A stretch of 52,321 nucleotides of DNA from Gammaproteobacteria bacterium. GTDB lineage: Bacteria > Pseudomonadota > Gammaproteobacteria > Pseudomonadales > Cellvibrionaceae. The number at the start of each line of letters is the position of its first letter. Positions within the stretch are counted from its first letter, which is position 1. Below the pieces are notes generated by a model, which saw only the letters and a program-made list of their open reading frames with translations, made no database searches and was not told where the DNA came from. The position numbers were made by a program, and so were the translations under genes. Shown piece after piece: positions 43,852 to 52,321 of the stretch. The DNA lies in the NCBI GenBank assembly GCA_005801205.1, contig SYDJ01000061.1, positions 1 through 52,321 of the forward strand, read 5' to 3'.

Positions 43852-44457
43852 TCAATTCTGCCAGCGGAAGCTCAACGGGCTCTGCGCATCGCCAGCCACC
43901 ATTTGCAATTTATTGCTCGCACCCAAACTCGTTTTGAGCAACAGCTCGTCGCCATCCAATAAGAGATTAAATTGCAAAACGTCTTTATCAACACTGACTA
44001 ACGTTAAATTGCGAATCACGCCCACGGTTTTTAAATAGGCTTGCACTTGCTTAAAGGCGGCGAAATCTTTTACATCCACCACAGTGAGGGTCACGCTTTG
44101 TGCCGTGGTCGCGGTGTTGGCAATAAGTTGCGCCTGCTGCAAAAGAGTTTGAATTGCTTTCGGGGAATAATTAAGGACTATAGTTGTTTCTGCGCTGTAA
44201 CTAAATTTAGCAAGATAGTTGGGCGCATCTTTAATGGCCTGCTGCACTAAGGGATGCTGTAACGCAGCAGTGTCGCCAAGAACTCGTGCAATCACATTGC
44301 CCAGAGTGGCCTGAGCCGCCGCTACACGCTCTGCTTCAGATTGATTGGACACGGTTGCTTCCACGCGGTAGGCATCCGCCGCTTGCTGTGCAAATACGCT
44401 GAGTGAAATCAGGTTTAATACCCAAAAACTGAACACCAAAAATATCTTTCGAGCCAC
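43852..44457 (-). CDS. DUF2066 family secreted protein, short form
   Basis: A signal peptide (KIFLVFSFWVLNLISLSVFAQ) is followed by a ~180-aa domain beginning YRVEATVSNQSEAERVAAAQ, typical of DUF2066, a gammaproteobacterial family encoded upstream of hda. At 201 aa it is shorter than the homologues I recall (roughly 350 aa). There is no sign of a broken downstream frame, because hda follows at once. Function is unknown; it is periplasmic or outer-membrane associated. Confidence 0.8.
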   Translation of the reverse strand: MARKIFLVFSFWVLNLISLSVFAQQAADAYRVEATVSNQSEAERVAAAQATLGNVIARVLGDTAALQHPLVQQAIKDAPNYLAKFSYSAETTIVLNYSPKAIQTLLQQAQLIANTATTAQSVTLTVVDVKDFAAFKQVQAYLKTVGVIRNLTLVSVDKDVLQFNLLLDGDELLLKTSLGASNKLQMVAGDAQSPLSFRWQN

Positions 44458-44669
44458 TGCAAACTCCCACCTTTCGGCTGAATTATCGCTAAAAAACGCA
44501 TTGTAACAGGCTTGGCGGCGATTTTTGGCTAAAAAAGCCTAACCCAGTGCAGCGATTAAGTTCATGAAAATGGAAAGCAACTACAAGACAAAGAGAAAAT
44601 AGATATACGCGGCTAATTTTTTGTACAATGCGCGCACTTACGTTTTAACCACCCCATAAAGATAAAACT

Positions 44670-45932
44670 ATGACGAACCCAAACACCCCACAAACCACAA
44701 CGAGCGCTCAACAAAAAGTCATCACCACCACTATCCTTGTGGCCGCGCTTGGCTACTTTGTGGACATATACGATCTGCTGTTATTTTTGATTATCGGCAA
44801 AAAAAGCTTGGCCGAACTCTATCCGGAATGGGCAGGCCAGCCCATTCTGCTTGAAAAATTCCAGCACCTGCTGGATTTGCAAATGTTGGGCATGTTGATT
44901 GGCGGTGTGCTTTGGGGAATTATCGGCGACAAAAAAGGCCGGCTGGCAGTTTTGTTTGGCAGCATTACACTCTATTCAGTGGCCAATCTGCTAAACGCCT
45001 TCGTCACCAATATGACCACGTATGAAATTTTGCGTTTTGTTGCGGGTGTTGGCTTGGCTGGGGAATTGGGTGCGGGCATTACGTTAGTCGCGGAATTAAT
45101 GGATAAAAATAAACGCGGCATTGGCACCATGATTGTTGCCTCGGTCGGCGTATTTGGCGCTGTTGTCGCAGGATTGGTTTCACAAGTTGTCAGTTGGCAA
45201 ACCTGCTACATCATTGGTGGGCTACTGGGCATTGCCTTATTGTTCTTACGCATCGGCCTGTTTGAAAGCAATATGTTCGCAAAAGCGCATGACTCAAAGA
45301 TTCCCCAAGGCAATTTTTTCATGATGTTTAATAACCGCGAGCGATTTTCGCGCCTGCTTATCTCCACATTGATCGGCCTGCCACTCTGGTTTGTGGTGGG
45401 CTTGCTGGTGGCTAGAGCACCAGAAATCGCCAACATTCTGCACATTCAAGGTACCGTCCAACAAGCCTATTGCATTATGGCCGCTTACGGCGGATTAGTA
45501 TTGGGTGACTTTGCCTGCGGTGGTTTAAGCCAATTATTACGCAGCCGCAAAAAAGCATTACTTATTTTTTACGGTCTCTGCACCTTCATGATGATTACCT
45601 ACGTAAACCTTGAGGGTGTCACCAATACAACCTTCTATACCGCTATCTTTTTATTGGGTTTTTCAGTGGGCTTTTGGGCAGTATTTGTCACCAACGCCTC
45701 TGAGCAATTTGGCACCAACCTGCGCGCCACGGCGGCCACGAGCATACCTAACTTTGTTCGCGGCTCGCTCGTGCCTATTGCATGGTGCTTCTCACTGGTA
45801 TTAAGTTTTAACAACGGCGATATGATTAAAAGCTTCTACTATGTTGGCGGCGGAGTAATGCTGATTACACTCATTGCACTCTACTTCGCGAAAGAAACCT
45901 TTGGCCGCGATTTAGATTTTTACGAGAAATGA
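44670..45932 (+). CDS. MFS transporter, sugar/metabolite:H+ symporter type
   Basis: A 420-aa protein with 12 predicted helices. VAALGYFVDIYDLLLFLIIG at helix 1 and GVLWGIIGDKKGRLAVLFGS (the MFS loop 2-3 signature GxxxDKxGR) place it in the metabolite:H+ symporter part of the MFS. RFVAGVGLAGELGAGITLVAE matches motif C of that group. Substrate is unknown; organic acids are common for this branch. It is divergent from DUF2066-hda and has no co-directional partner. Confidence 0.85.
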   Translation: MTNPNTPQTTTSAQQKVITTTILVAALGYFVDIYDLLLFLIIGKKSLAELYPEWAGQPILLEKFQHLLDLQMLGMLIGGVLWGIIGDKKGRLAVLFGSITLYSVANLLNAFVTNMTTYEILRFVAGVGLAGELGAGITLVAELMDKNKRGIGTMIVASVGVFGAVVAGLVSQVVSWQTCYIIGGLLGIALLFLRIGLFESNMFAKAHDSKIPQGNFFMMFNNRERFSRLLISTLIGLPLWFVVGLLVARAPEIANILHIQGTVQQAYCIMAAYGGLVLGDFACGGLSQLLRSRKKALLIFYGLCTFMMITYVNLEGVTNTTFYTAIFLLGFSVGFWAVFVTNASEQFGTNLRATAATSIPNFVRGSLVPIAWCFSLVLSFNNGDMIKSFYYVGGGVMLITLIALYFAKETFGRDLDFYEK

Positions 45933-45943
45933 TTTTTGAGAGG

Positions 45944-45978
45944 TGGGTTAGCTGCGAGTTCGACGCGCAGCCTAACCC
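45944..45978. repeat. GGGTTAG...CTAACCC palindrome
   Basis: GGGTTAGCTGCG and CGCAGCCTAACCC face each other after the MFS gene (one base bulged). It is related to the palindrome at 47194-47231 and may act as a transcript end. No T-tract follows. Confidence 0.65.
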
Positions 45979-46015
45979 TTGCAGATAACAGATATTTACT
46001 AATCAGTATCCTGTA

Positions 46016-46164
46016 AAGAATACTGTTCAATTCAAAACCCGCCGTGAATACCTCCCTGTAGGCTCGGACGCGGCATCCCTTCGCGATCCAGTCGCTTCGG
46101 GAAACTTCCTACATCCATGTAGGTCGTCCATGCCGCATACGGTTTTGAATCAAACAGTACTCTT
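46016..46164. mobile_element. Candidate MITE-like element with 24-nt terminal inverted repeats
   Basis: The left end AAGAATACTGTTCAATTCAA plus AACC (46016-46039) and the complement of the right end (46141-46164) match at 21 of 24 bases. The 149-bp body holds a second palindrome, CCTACATCCATGTAGG (46108-46123), and GCGGCAT / ATGCCGC arms. It carries no ORF. This makes up most of the 435-base gap between the MFS and ParA-like genes; the remainder (46165-46367) shows nothing clear. Confidence 0.6.
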
Positions 46165-46367
46165 TACTTGCGCCGCGTTACTACGTTGAAAATGCGCTCA
46201 AATACCTCAGTAAAAATCCAATTCCTCTCCCCCTGCACCAAGATCACTCATAAAAAATTCACATACAAAAAGCCGCTGCCGCTATAGACTGCAGGGCATT
46301 AAGATTGTGCTTTTGGCGTAATCCTTGCTCCCTATAAACTTTTTATTACCATGACAATGGAGAACCA

Positions 46368-47087
46368 ATGGGCAGAGTACATTTTATCGGCGGCGAAAAA
46401 GGCGGCGTGGGCAAATCCTTAAGCGCGCGTTTGTTGGCGCAATATTTTATCGATAATCAATTAGCCTTTATCGGTTTTGATACCGACCAATCCCACGGTA
46501 CTTTTTCGCGTTTTTACGCCGATTTCGCCAGCCCGATTATTGTGGAAGATTTTGATAGCCTGGATGAAATTGTCGCCACGGCAGAAGAACATCGTGATAT
46601 TGATATTATTGTTGATTTAGCAGCACAGACGTCGCGCAAACTTGAAGAGTGGATGGATGACAGCGGCGTGTTTGATATTTTCGCCGAGCTAGGTTACAAG
46701 GTTTATCTCTGGCACGTAATGGACGATGGCGCAGACTCTCTGCGCTTGCTGGATAGACTCTTGGATAAACACCCGCACGACGATGTGCAATTTGTGGTCT
46801 TGTGCAATATGGGTCGCGGCGAAAATTTTGACGACGCCAAACAATCCCCCACCTTCGCCAAAGCCCGCGCACGCAACGCAAAATTTATTACGCTCAACAA
46901 ACTGCAACCGCGTTTAATGCAAAAACTGGATTTCAATGATTACAGTTTTTGGGCAGCCGCCAATAACACCGAAGCCATGAGCATTACCGAACGCCAACGG
47001 ATTAAAGTGTGGTTGAACCATTGTTTTTCTGAGTTTACGAAAGCATTGAAGACCGAGGAATCATTTCAAGCAGAGAGTGTTGAATAA
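46368..47087 (+). CDS. Orphan ParA/MinD-like P-loop ATPase
   Basis: The deviant Walker A motif FIGGEKGGVGKSLSARLLA, followed by GFDTDQSHGTFSRF (switch I) and IDIIVDLAAQTSRKLEEWMD (switch II), identifies the SIMIBI/ParA-like class. The 239-aa protein has no N-terminal DNA-binding domain and no ParB or parS is nearby, so chromosome or plasmid partitioning is unlikely. Similar orphan ATPases occur in mobilisation or secretion contexts. It stands alone between repeat clusters. The role is undetermined. Confidence 0.78.
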   Translation: MGRVHFIGGEKGGVGKSLSARLLAQYFIDNQLAFIGFDTDQSHGTFSRFYADFASPIIVEDFDSLDEIVATAEEHRDIDIIVDLAAQTSRKLEEWMDDSGVFDIFAELGYKVYLWHVMDDGADSLRLLDRLLDKHPHDDVQFVVLCNMGRGENFDDAKQSPTFAKARARNAKFITLNKLQPRLMQKLDFNDYSFWAAANNTEAMSITERQRIKVWLNHCFSEFTKALKTEESFQAESVE

Positions 47088-47095
47088 TTTTGTAG

Positions 47096-47231
47096 GTTGG
47101 GGTAAAGCGTAAGCTTGCGCACGCTGCACCCCAACATGACCATGCACCCGCAACAACCAAAATTCAAAATGAGCGACGTGTTGCTTTTGTAGGGTGGGTT
47201 AGGCGCGAGTTTAACGAGTGACCTAACCCAC
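47096..47231. repeat. Two adjacent palindromic repeats
   Basis: GTTGGGGT ... ACCCCAAC (47096-47135) has an inner GCGT/ACGC pair, and GTGGGTTAGG ... CCTAACCCAC (47194-47231) is a perfect 10-bp pair. Both belong to short intergenic palindromes seen more than once in this area (compare 45944-45978). Confidence 0.7.
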
Positions 47232-47271
47232 GCGGTAAGGGTATTCTTTAAACGTAAGCAAGACCGAGACG

Positions 47272-47625
47272 TTAAACCTTACGAGCTAATGCCCTACCGA
47301 AAATAACGTACCACAACAAATAAAGACCCGGCGAAAGGACTACCAGCCCAAAAATAGTACCCCGAGGGAAATCAATCATAAATATGCAACCATAAACAAG
47401 TATGAACCATAAATTATAAGCCAGCTCTACCGCACCCTCTAAAAATAAACCTTCGCACTCGACATAGCTAACCATCGCATCCCTTATATAACAGCCATAC
47501 TTTAAATGACCCACAACCCTAAATGCAGGCAAGTCAGATAGGATAAAGAGAGCAAACGATAGCGCACATAAAACAAAATACATGATGCAAATCCATTTCA
47601 AGAAGATAACAATTTTTAATCTCAT
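47272..47625 (-). CDS. Hypothetical small membrane protein
   Basis: A 117-aa protein with three predicted helices: IVIFLKWICIMYFVLCALSF, AYNLWFILVYGCIFMI and GTIFGLVVLSPGLYLLWYV. The middle loop has three cysteines near GHLKYGCYIRDAMVSYVECEG. I do not recognise the family. It is flanked by repeats, has no co-directional neighbour and may be a recent insertion. Confidence 0.55.
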   Translation of the reverse strand: MRLKIVIFLKWICIMYFVLCALSFALFILSDLPAFRVVGHLKYGCYIRDAMVSYVECEGLFLEGAVELAYNLWFILVYGCIFMIDFPRGTIFGLVVLSPGLYLLWYVIFGRALARKV

Positions 47626-47951
47626 AAAATTCCCTAGGCACTAAAAATGCACCCTTCACATTAAAATTATTTGGTGGGTTGCGGCTAAGTTTACGCACCC
47701 CTACACGCCCAACGTCTTCACCACACAAAACTCATAACCATCAAATCCAAAAGTCGCATAACTCACTTTTCGGTTTTCTCTGCAACATGGTCATGTTGGG
47801 GTGCGCTGTTCGCAAGCTCACGACTTACCCACAACCTACAACAGCAACATCACCACCAAAACCCGAAGCCTACCCGACTTTACAGAAAACAACCACTCAC
47901 GGGGAATTTGGATTAACCTACATCCATTAAAACCAACCAACGAGACACGCC
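47626..47951. other. Repeat-rich gap before fumC
   Basis: No convincing gene is seen. It contains TTGGTGGGTT and GTTGGGGTGCGC with ACCCACAACC-like complements (about 47670-47850), degenerate members of the nearby palindrome family. The last ~60 bases should hold the fumC promoter and ribosome binding site; a clear Shine-Dalgarno is not visible. Confidence 0.4.
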
Positions 47952-49337
47952 ATGACCACATTCCGCACCGAGCACGACACTATGGGCGAGGTACAAGTGC
48001 CCTCCTCTGCGCTTTACGGCGCGCAAACTCAACGAGCGATTGATAATTTTACGATTAGCAGTTTGCGTTTGCCGGCGCGTTTTATTCACGCGGTTGCGCA
48101 CATTAAAAAGGCGGCAGCGCAAACCAATTTGGAATTGGGTTTCTTAGATGCAAACATCGCCGCCGCCATTATTCGCGCGAGCGAGGCGATAATTGCAGGC
48201 GAGCACGCTGAACAATTTCCGGTGGATGTATTTCAAACCGGTTCTGGCACCAGCACCAACATGAATGTAAACGAAGTGATTACGCATCTAGCGAGTGGAT
48301 TTCTGGCGAGTGAATTTGCGGGGCAAGCAATTCACGCAAACGATCATGTGAATATGAGCCAGAGCAGTAACGATACGATTCCAAGCGCAATTCACATTAG
48401 CGCGGCACTCGCCTTTGAACAACAACTTATTCCCGCACTAGAAAATTTACACACAAGCATGCTCGGCAAAGCCGCGCAATTAGAGGATGTCGTTAAAACC
48501 GGTCGCACCCATTTAATGGATGCTATGCCACTCACCTTCGGCCAAGAAATTAGCGGTTGGGCGAGCCAAATTGAAAGTAATTATGTGCGCCTACAAACTG
48601 CGCTGCCGCAATTATTACAACTCGCGCAAGGCGGTACGGCAGTGGGTACCGGCGTAAATGCGCACGCCGATTTTGCAGAGAAATTTTCGCAACACCTAAG
48701 CGCAAATACCGGCTTACCTTTTACACCGAGCGATAATTTTTTTGCGCTGATGAGCGCGCAGGATACGGCGGTGGCAGTGTCTGGCCAATTAAAAACCTTG
48801 GCGGTGAGTTTAATGAAAATCGCCAATGATTTACGTTGGATGAACTCTGGCCCACTCGCCGGTATTGCAGAAATAAGTTTGCCCGCGCTGCAACCCGGTT
48901 CATCGATTATGCCAGGCAAAGTGAACCCCGTTATTCCTGAAGCTGTGTGCATGGTGTGTGCACAAGTGATGGGCAACGATGCAAGCATTAGCATCGCGGG
49001 GCAATCGGGAAATTTTCAATTAAATGTCATGCTGCCACTCATCGCTTACAACTTATTGCAATCCATCGAGTTGCTGAGCAACGCCTGCAATCAATTAGCG
49101 GACAATGCGATTGCCAGCTTTAGCGTGAATCAAAGCAACATCGACAAAGCTCTCGCACGCAACCCGATCTTAGTCACCGCCTTAAATTCATTGATTGGTT
49201 ACGAGCAGGCAGCTGCCATTGCGAAAAAAGCCTACAAAGAAGGCCGCGCGATTATCGATGTCGCAAAGGAAGAAACACAACTTGGCCGCGTTGAATTGGA
49301 GCGCTTACTAGACCCCAAACGTTTAACAGGCCAATAA
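47952..49337 (+). CDS. fumC: Class II fumarate hydratase
   Basis: FumC interconverts fumarate and malate in the citric acid cycle without an iron-sulfur cluster. The 461-aa protein has the active-site signature GSSIMPGKVNPV, plus SGTSTNMNVNEV, QSSNDTIPSAIH and GRTHLMDAMPLTFGQEISG. All catalytic regions are present. It is convergent with the response regulator gene with only four bases between the stop codons, and no terminator hairpin fits there. Confidence 0.96.
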   Translation: MTTFRTEHDTMGEVQVPSSALYGAQTQRAIDNFTISSLRLPARFIHAVAHIKKAAAQTNLELGFLDANIAAAIIRASEAIIAGEHAEQFPVDVFQTGSGTSTNMNVNEVITHLASGFLASEFAGQAIHANDHVNMSQSSNDTIPSAIHISAALAFEQQLIPALENLHTSMLGKAAQLEDVVKTGRTHLMDAMPLTFGQEISGWASQIESNYVRLQTALPQLLQLAQGGTAVGTGVNAHADFAEKFSQHLSANTGLPFTPSDNFFALMSAQDTAVAVSGQLKTLAVSLMKIANDLRWMNSGPLAGIAEISLPALQPGSSIMPGKVNPVIPEAVCMVCAQVMGNDASISIAGQSGNFQLNVMLPLIAYNLLQSIELLSNACNQLADNAIASFSVNQSNIDKALARNPILVTALNSLIGYEQAAAIAKKAYKEGRAIIDVAKEETQLGRVELERLLDPKRLTGQ

Positions 49338-49341
49338 TTTA

Positions 49342-50265
49342 TCACGCGCGAATTCTTTCCAAATAACCCCTAATGCGATGCAATACAGGATTGGCGCCCA
49401 ATGGCTGTTGCACCTGCACTGGCTCTACACGATGGCGTTGCAACATGGCAGGTCGATTAGCCAAGAGTTGATTGTGGCGCAATGCAGAATCAATACTGGT
49501 AATTAACATGTTGCGGCTAATGGGCAATGGCAACACACGATAAACTTGGGCACTGTTAATCAAGTTAATTAATTGACTGGTATCTGAAAAAGCAGTGACA
49601 ACAATCACCACCAATTGCGGACGGCATTGCTTTAATAGCGCTAAACCTTCGCAAATCTCACCCTCTGATATTGTTAAATCAGTCAGCAATATTGCTTGCG
49701 AATCTACCTCTAACAAACTCAACGCATCATCCAATGACGAGGCATAACTAACATTAACATCTGGCTTTTCTTTTAAAATATATTGTGCAATGGCTTTTTT
49801 GCTGTGCAACACAACAATGCTGCCTTTTTTTAATTCTGAATCAAGCATGTCTTCTGTTTCGCCCGAGCGGCTTGCTTTAGCAATATTCACCGCTTGATCA
49901 ATAGTATTGCGTAACTCTTGTAGCCGCCATGGCTTTTGCACGTAACGGAAAATCTCTCCTTCATTAATAGAACCTACTATGCCCGCCAACTCAGAATAAC
50001 CGGTCAATAGAATTCTCATTGTGGTAGGGCTTATTTCCCGTGCGGCACGCAACACCTCTGCACCACTGATTAGTGGCATACGCTGATCACTGATAATGAC
50101 ATCAACGTCTTGCTTCTTTAATAACTTGAGCGCTTCGTAACCATCTGTTGTTGTAATCACATTAAAAATATGGCGAAAGCTCATTTCGAGCGTACGCAGA
50201 ATCCGCTCTTCATCATCCACAAATAAGATTGTTGGCTTATTGCTCATAGCACTTAACTCGCGCAT
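49342..50265 (-). CDS. Response regulator with two receiver domains and no output domain
   Basis: The first receiver (about residues 10-125) has TILFVDDEERILRTLE, the phosphoacceptor Asp in VDVIISDQRMPLISG, LLTGYSE and FRYVQKPWRL, a pattern typical of RpfG-like receivers. A second, divergent receiver-like domain (about 150-275) has an Asp in ILLTDLTISEGE and RVLPLPISRNM but lacks the early acidic pair. A ~35-residue tail follows without a recognised output. The first ATG overlaps the kinase stop (TAATG), implying coupling; MSNKPTIL at residue 7 is an alternative start. It probably works by protein contacts. Confidence 0.85.
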   Translation of the reverse strand: MRELSAMSNKPTILFVDDEERILRTLEMSFRHIFNVITTTDGYEALKLLKKQDVDVIISDQRMPLISGAEVLRAAREISPTTMRILLTGYSELAGIVGSINEGEIFRYVQKPWRLQELRNTIDQAVNIAKASRSGETEDMLDSELKKGSIVVLHSKKAIAQYILKEKPDVNVSYASSLDDALSLLEVDSQAILLTDLTISEGEICEGLALLKQCRPQLVVIVVTAFSDTSQLINLINSAQVYRVLPLPISRNMLITSIDSALRHNQLLANRPAMLQRHRVEPVQVQQPLGANPVLHRIRGYLERIRA

Positions 50266-51578
50266 TAGTTGTTGGTCAGGCTTTCAGTATTTACCACGCG
50301 CTTACGCGGCAACCGAATTACGAACTCTGTTCCTTTACCTTCAATAGATTTCACCTCAATGAGGCCATTGTGTTGCTGTATAATTTGATATGAAATAGAC
50401 AAGCCCAACCCAGTGCCTTCGCCAACTTTTTTCGTGGTAAAAAACGGATCGAATATTTTTTTACGCACCGACTCGGGCATACCGCAACCATTATCGCGGA
50501 TATGAATATCAACGAAATTTTTGTGACTGCGTGTGGTAATTTTTATGACACCAAAATTGGGGATAGCTTGAGCGGCATTAGTCAACACATTAAGCAGCAC
50601 TTGATTAATTTGCGAGGGAACACACTCAACCATAACACCATCTGCAAAAACACGTTCAATCTCTGCCTTTTGTTTTAAAATGTTGCGCCCAATCGTCAAC
50701 GCACTCTCTATAGATTCATTAATATTCACGCTCACAAAATTGGCATGATCTGTACGGCTAAAGTTACGCAAGCTGACAACTAATTCACTGATTTGCTCAA
50801 GCCCGTGAAAAGTATCGTTAAACAGCGTATCAAGATCGTCTAACATTCCATCACGTAAGATCATTTGCGTTTGCTCATTCGTCGTTTGAATGAGGTCACC
50901 CAAAGTGCTGTCATCAACAACCCCTTCTTGCAAAGCTGTTACGAGTTCGTGGCTCACGACAACTGCAGCTTGAATTTGCTGCGCAAAGCCACGCACTAAT
51001 TCCACATTGGAACTTACATAACCCAAAGGCGTATTAATCTCATGCGCAACTCCCGCCACCATCTGCCCAAGTGATGCCATTTTCTCAGACTGAATAAGCC
51101 TAGTTTGCGATGATTTCAAATTACGGTTTACAACCATAAGTGTTTGATTACGACGAGCTGCACGCTGCCCCAATAACTCTAGAAGCGACAACACCATACC
51201 CATGCCCCGATATTTAGCATTGCGCGTAATGACAAAGTCTTCGGTAATGGGATTGGTGATATGTTGATGCACATAATGACTTGCGGTATCAATATCGGTG
51301 TGTTCATCAATCAACAAGGGGGTTTTATTCATCCATTGTTCAACAGAACGGGGGCCATAAATTTCGCGCCCAAAAGGCTTTAAAAAAATGCGCATGACTG
51401 CGTAGCGTGAAATGGTGCCTACCACATGTTCTTGCTCTACAACCGGCAAGCACAAGAGTTCACGATGCGTGTCAGAAAGAAATAAATTGGCGACCTCAGT
51501 AATAGAAGTGGACAGCGACAGCGGGCTAACGGAGACAATGAGATCGCTGACTTGCTCGTTAGAAACGGCAACATTCAT
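50265..51578 (-). CDS. Soluble CBS-domain histidine kinase
   Basis: Residues about 10-150 look like a CBS-domain pair ([38 protein letters not shown], and [17 protein letters not shown]). A coiled segment leads to the HisKA box [16 protein letters not shown], and then HATPase boxes [21 protein letters not shown] and [14 protein letters not shown]. No membrane span is visible, so it is cytoplasmic. CBS domains bind adenine nucleotides in many proteins, so energy state is a possible signal. It overlaps the downstream regulator by one base. Confidence 0.87.
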   Translation of the reverse strand: MNVAVSNEQVSDLIVSVSPLSLSTSITEVANLFLSDTHRELLCLPVVEQEHVVGTISRYAVMRIFLKPFGREIYGPRSVEQWMNKTPLLIDEHTDIDTASHYVHQHITNPITEDFVITRNAKYRGMGMVLSLLELLGQRAARRNQTLMVVNRNLKSSQTRLIQSEKMASLGQMVAGVAHEINTPLGYVSSNVELVRGFAQQIQAAVVVSHELVTALQEGVVDDSTLGDLIQTTNEQTQMILRDGMLDDLDTLFNDTFHGLEQISELVVSLRNFSRTDHANFVSVNINESIESALTIGRNILKQKAEIERVFADGVMVECVPSQINQVLLNVLTNAAQAIPNFGVIKITTRSHKNFVDIHIRDNGCGMPESVRKKIFDPFFTTKKVGEGTGLGLSISYQIIQQHNGLIEVKSIEGKGTEFVIRLPRKRVVNTESLTNN

Positions 51579-51924
51579 CGTGATTTACCAATGGGGTCAT
51601 TGCATCCTGCAGAAGGGAGCATTTAATGCTTCATTGCGAATATGTGGGCGATACTTGCACGCCTTTATTTCAGTTTCATGACTTGTGCGAAGAGCACAGA
51701 TTAGCATCGGGGCTACCCAACCTAGCGTTCACGTATTTACTCATCTAGGAGTTTTGACCAAAAGCGAATATCCACCCACGCCAGCAGCCCCCTTTTATAC
51801 AGAAGCCCCCCTTTATACGGAAGCCAAAAGCCGCACAAGCTGTTAGAATGGCGGCCTTTTTTCGACAGCCCCCTGCTTTTCAAGTAGGGGTAACCTCCGA
51901 CTGCATCAGCCAGAGAATTTACCT
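51579..51924. promoter_or_regulatory. Divergent promoter region between the CBS kinase and purM
   Basis: No gene is visible. Two tandem 18-nt units, AGCCCCCTTTTATACAGA (51786-51803) and AGCCCCCCTTTATACGGA (51804-51821), lie about 105 bases before purM. A hairpin CCCCTGCTT / AAGTAGGGG (51870-51890) follows in the likely purM leader. TTGACC at 51754 is a possible -35. No canonical PurR box was seen. Confidence 0.5.
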
Positions 51925-52321
51925 ATGAGCGACAATCAAAACCCTATCCAATCCCCCAGCTCCGCGCCATCTTTAAGTTACAAAGATGCTGGCGTTGATA
52001 TAGAAGCTGGCGATGCGCTGGTTGAACGTATTAAAAGCGTTGCCAAGCGTACCAAGCGCCCAGAAGTCATGGGTGGATTAGGCGGTTTTGCATCATTGGT
52101 AGAGATTCCTGCTGGCTACCGTCAGCCCGTCTTGGTTTCTGGCACCGACGGCGTGGGCACCAAATTACGCTTGGCGATGAACCTCAATAAGCATGACACC
52201 ATCGGCATCGATTTGGTCGCCATGGGGGTCAACGATATCTTAACCCAGGGGGCGGCGCCGCTATTTTTTCTCGACTACTTCGTCTGCGGCAAGCTCGATG
52301 TGAAGATCACCGAAGCGGTGG
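51925..52321 (+). CDS. purM: Phosphoribosylformylglycinamidine cyclo-ligase, 3'-truncated
   Basis: PurM closes the imidazole ring in purine synthesis. The first ~132 residues are in the window: [46 protein letters not shown] and [20 protein letters not shown], all family landmarks. The start ATG follows GAGAATTTACCT, a weak ribosome binding site. In Pseudomonas purM is next to and divergent from DUF2066-hda, which here lie about 7.5 kb away. The rest of the gene is outside the window. Confidence 0.97.
   Translation, partial: MSDNQNPIQSPSSAPSLSYKDAGVDIEAGDALVERIKSVAKRTKRPEVMGGLGGFASLVEIPAGYRQPVLVSGTDGVGTKLRLAMNLNKHDTIGIDLVAMGVNDILTQGAAPLFFLDYFVCGKLDVKITEAV

Noticed and set aside
46368-47087. 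Plasmid or chromosome partition locus
   Set aside because: No ParB gene or repeated parS-like sites are present.
1-52321. CRISPR arrays, tRNA or rRNA genes, prophage
   Set aside because: No regularly spaced repeats with unique spacers, cloverleaf-like runs or phage structural genes were noticed by eye.

Overview
The window looks like chromosomal DNA of a gammaproteobacterium close to Cellvibrio and its relatives. The evidence is a gamma-type metG-rsx (rnf) region, a DUF2066-hda pair with purM nearby, a lipoprotein with a poly-serine linker (common in plant-polysaccharide degraders of this group), and a beta-glucosidase/glucokinase/LacI/sugar-transporter cluster. This assignment comes from gene content and recall of families; no database search was run.

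Layout. (1) 1-8872: the 3' part of metG, then the six-gene Rsx/Rnf electron-transfer operon (rsxA, B, C, D, G, E). A PD-(D/E)XK nuclease gene of the DUF1016/YhcG family sits between rsxA and rsxB, and rsxA is cut short by an in-frame amber codon 12 codons before the expected end. CCTCCC-type palindromic repeats lie between rsxC and rsxD and after rsxE. (2) 9072-9905: a small MscS channel. (3) 9974-15900: a phospho-signalling island. It holds a sigma-54-activator-like ATPase without the GAFTGA loop or a DNA-binding domain, a divergent FHA-winged-helix protein, a Hanks-type kinase with TPRs, an unrecognised 139-aa protein and a 44-aa ORF flanked by duplicated 23-nt repeats. This is the best candidate for an undescribed system. 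(4) 15899-22714 (minus strand): two glycosyltransferases, pyrB, a short GlpD-like oxidoreductase, an FGGY kinase and a DUF1820 protein. (5) 22869-24778: a small membrane protein and an RhlE-type helicase. (6) 24824-29927 (minus strand): MipA/OmpV protein, DUF3019, OmpR-type regulator, sensor kinase and an S41 peptidase lipoprotein, probably one envelope-response unit. (7) 30153-34331: a 1392-aa membrane protein of unknown function containing a short stretch that looks like the plug of a TonB-dependent receptor. (8) 34630-43008: glucose and beta-glucoside use: an alginate-export-type porin, GH3 beta-glucosidase, glucokinase, LacI regulator and a FucP/GluP-type transporter, with a 32-bp perfect palindrome between the GH3 and glucokinase genes. 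(9) 43130-52321: hda and DUF2066, then about 7.5 kb with an MFS transporter, an orphan ParA-like ATPase, many small palindromic repeats, fumC and a CBS-domain kinase/two-receiver regulator pair, then the start of purM.

How the genes fit together. Region 8 reads as a pathway: uptake through the outer membrane, hydrolysis of beta-glucosides, uptake and phosphorylation of glucose, with a LacI-type repressor. Region 6 reads as sensing envelope stress or a cationic compound. Region 3 reads as a Ser/Thr phosphorylation switch (kinase, phospho-reader with DNA-binding domain, ATPase) of unknown output. No rRNA, tRNA, CRISPR array, complete insertion sequence or prophage was seen.
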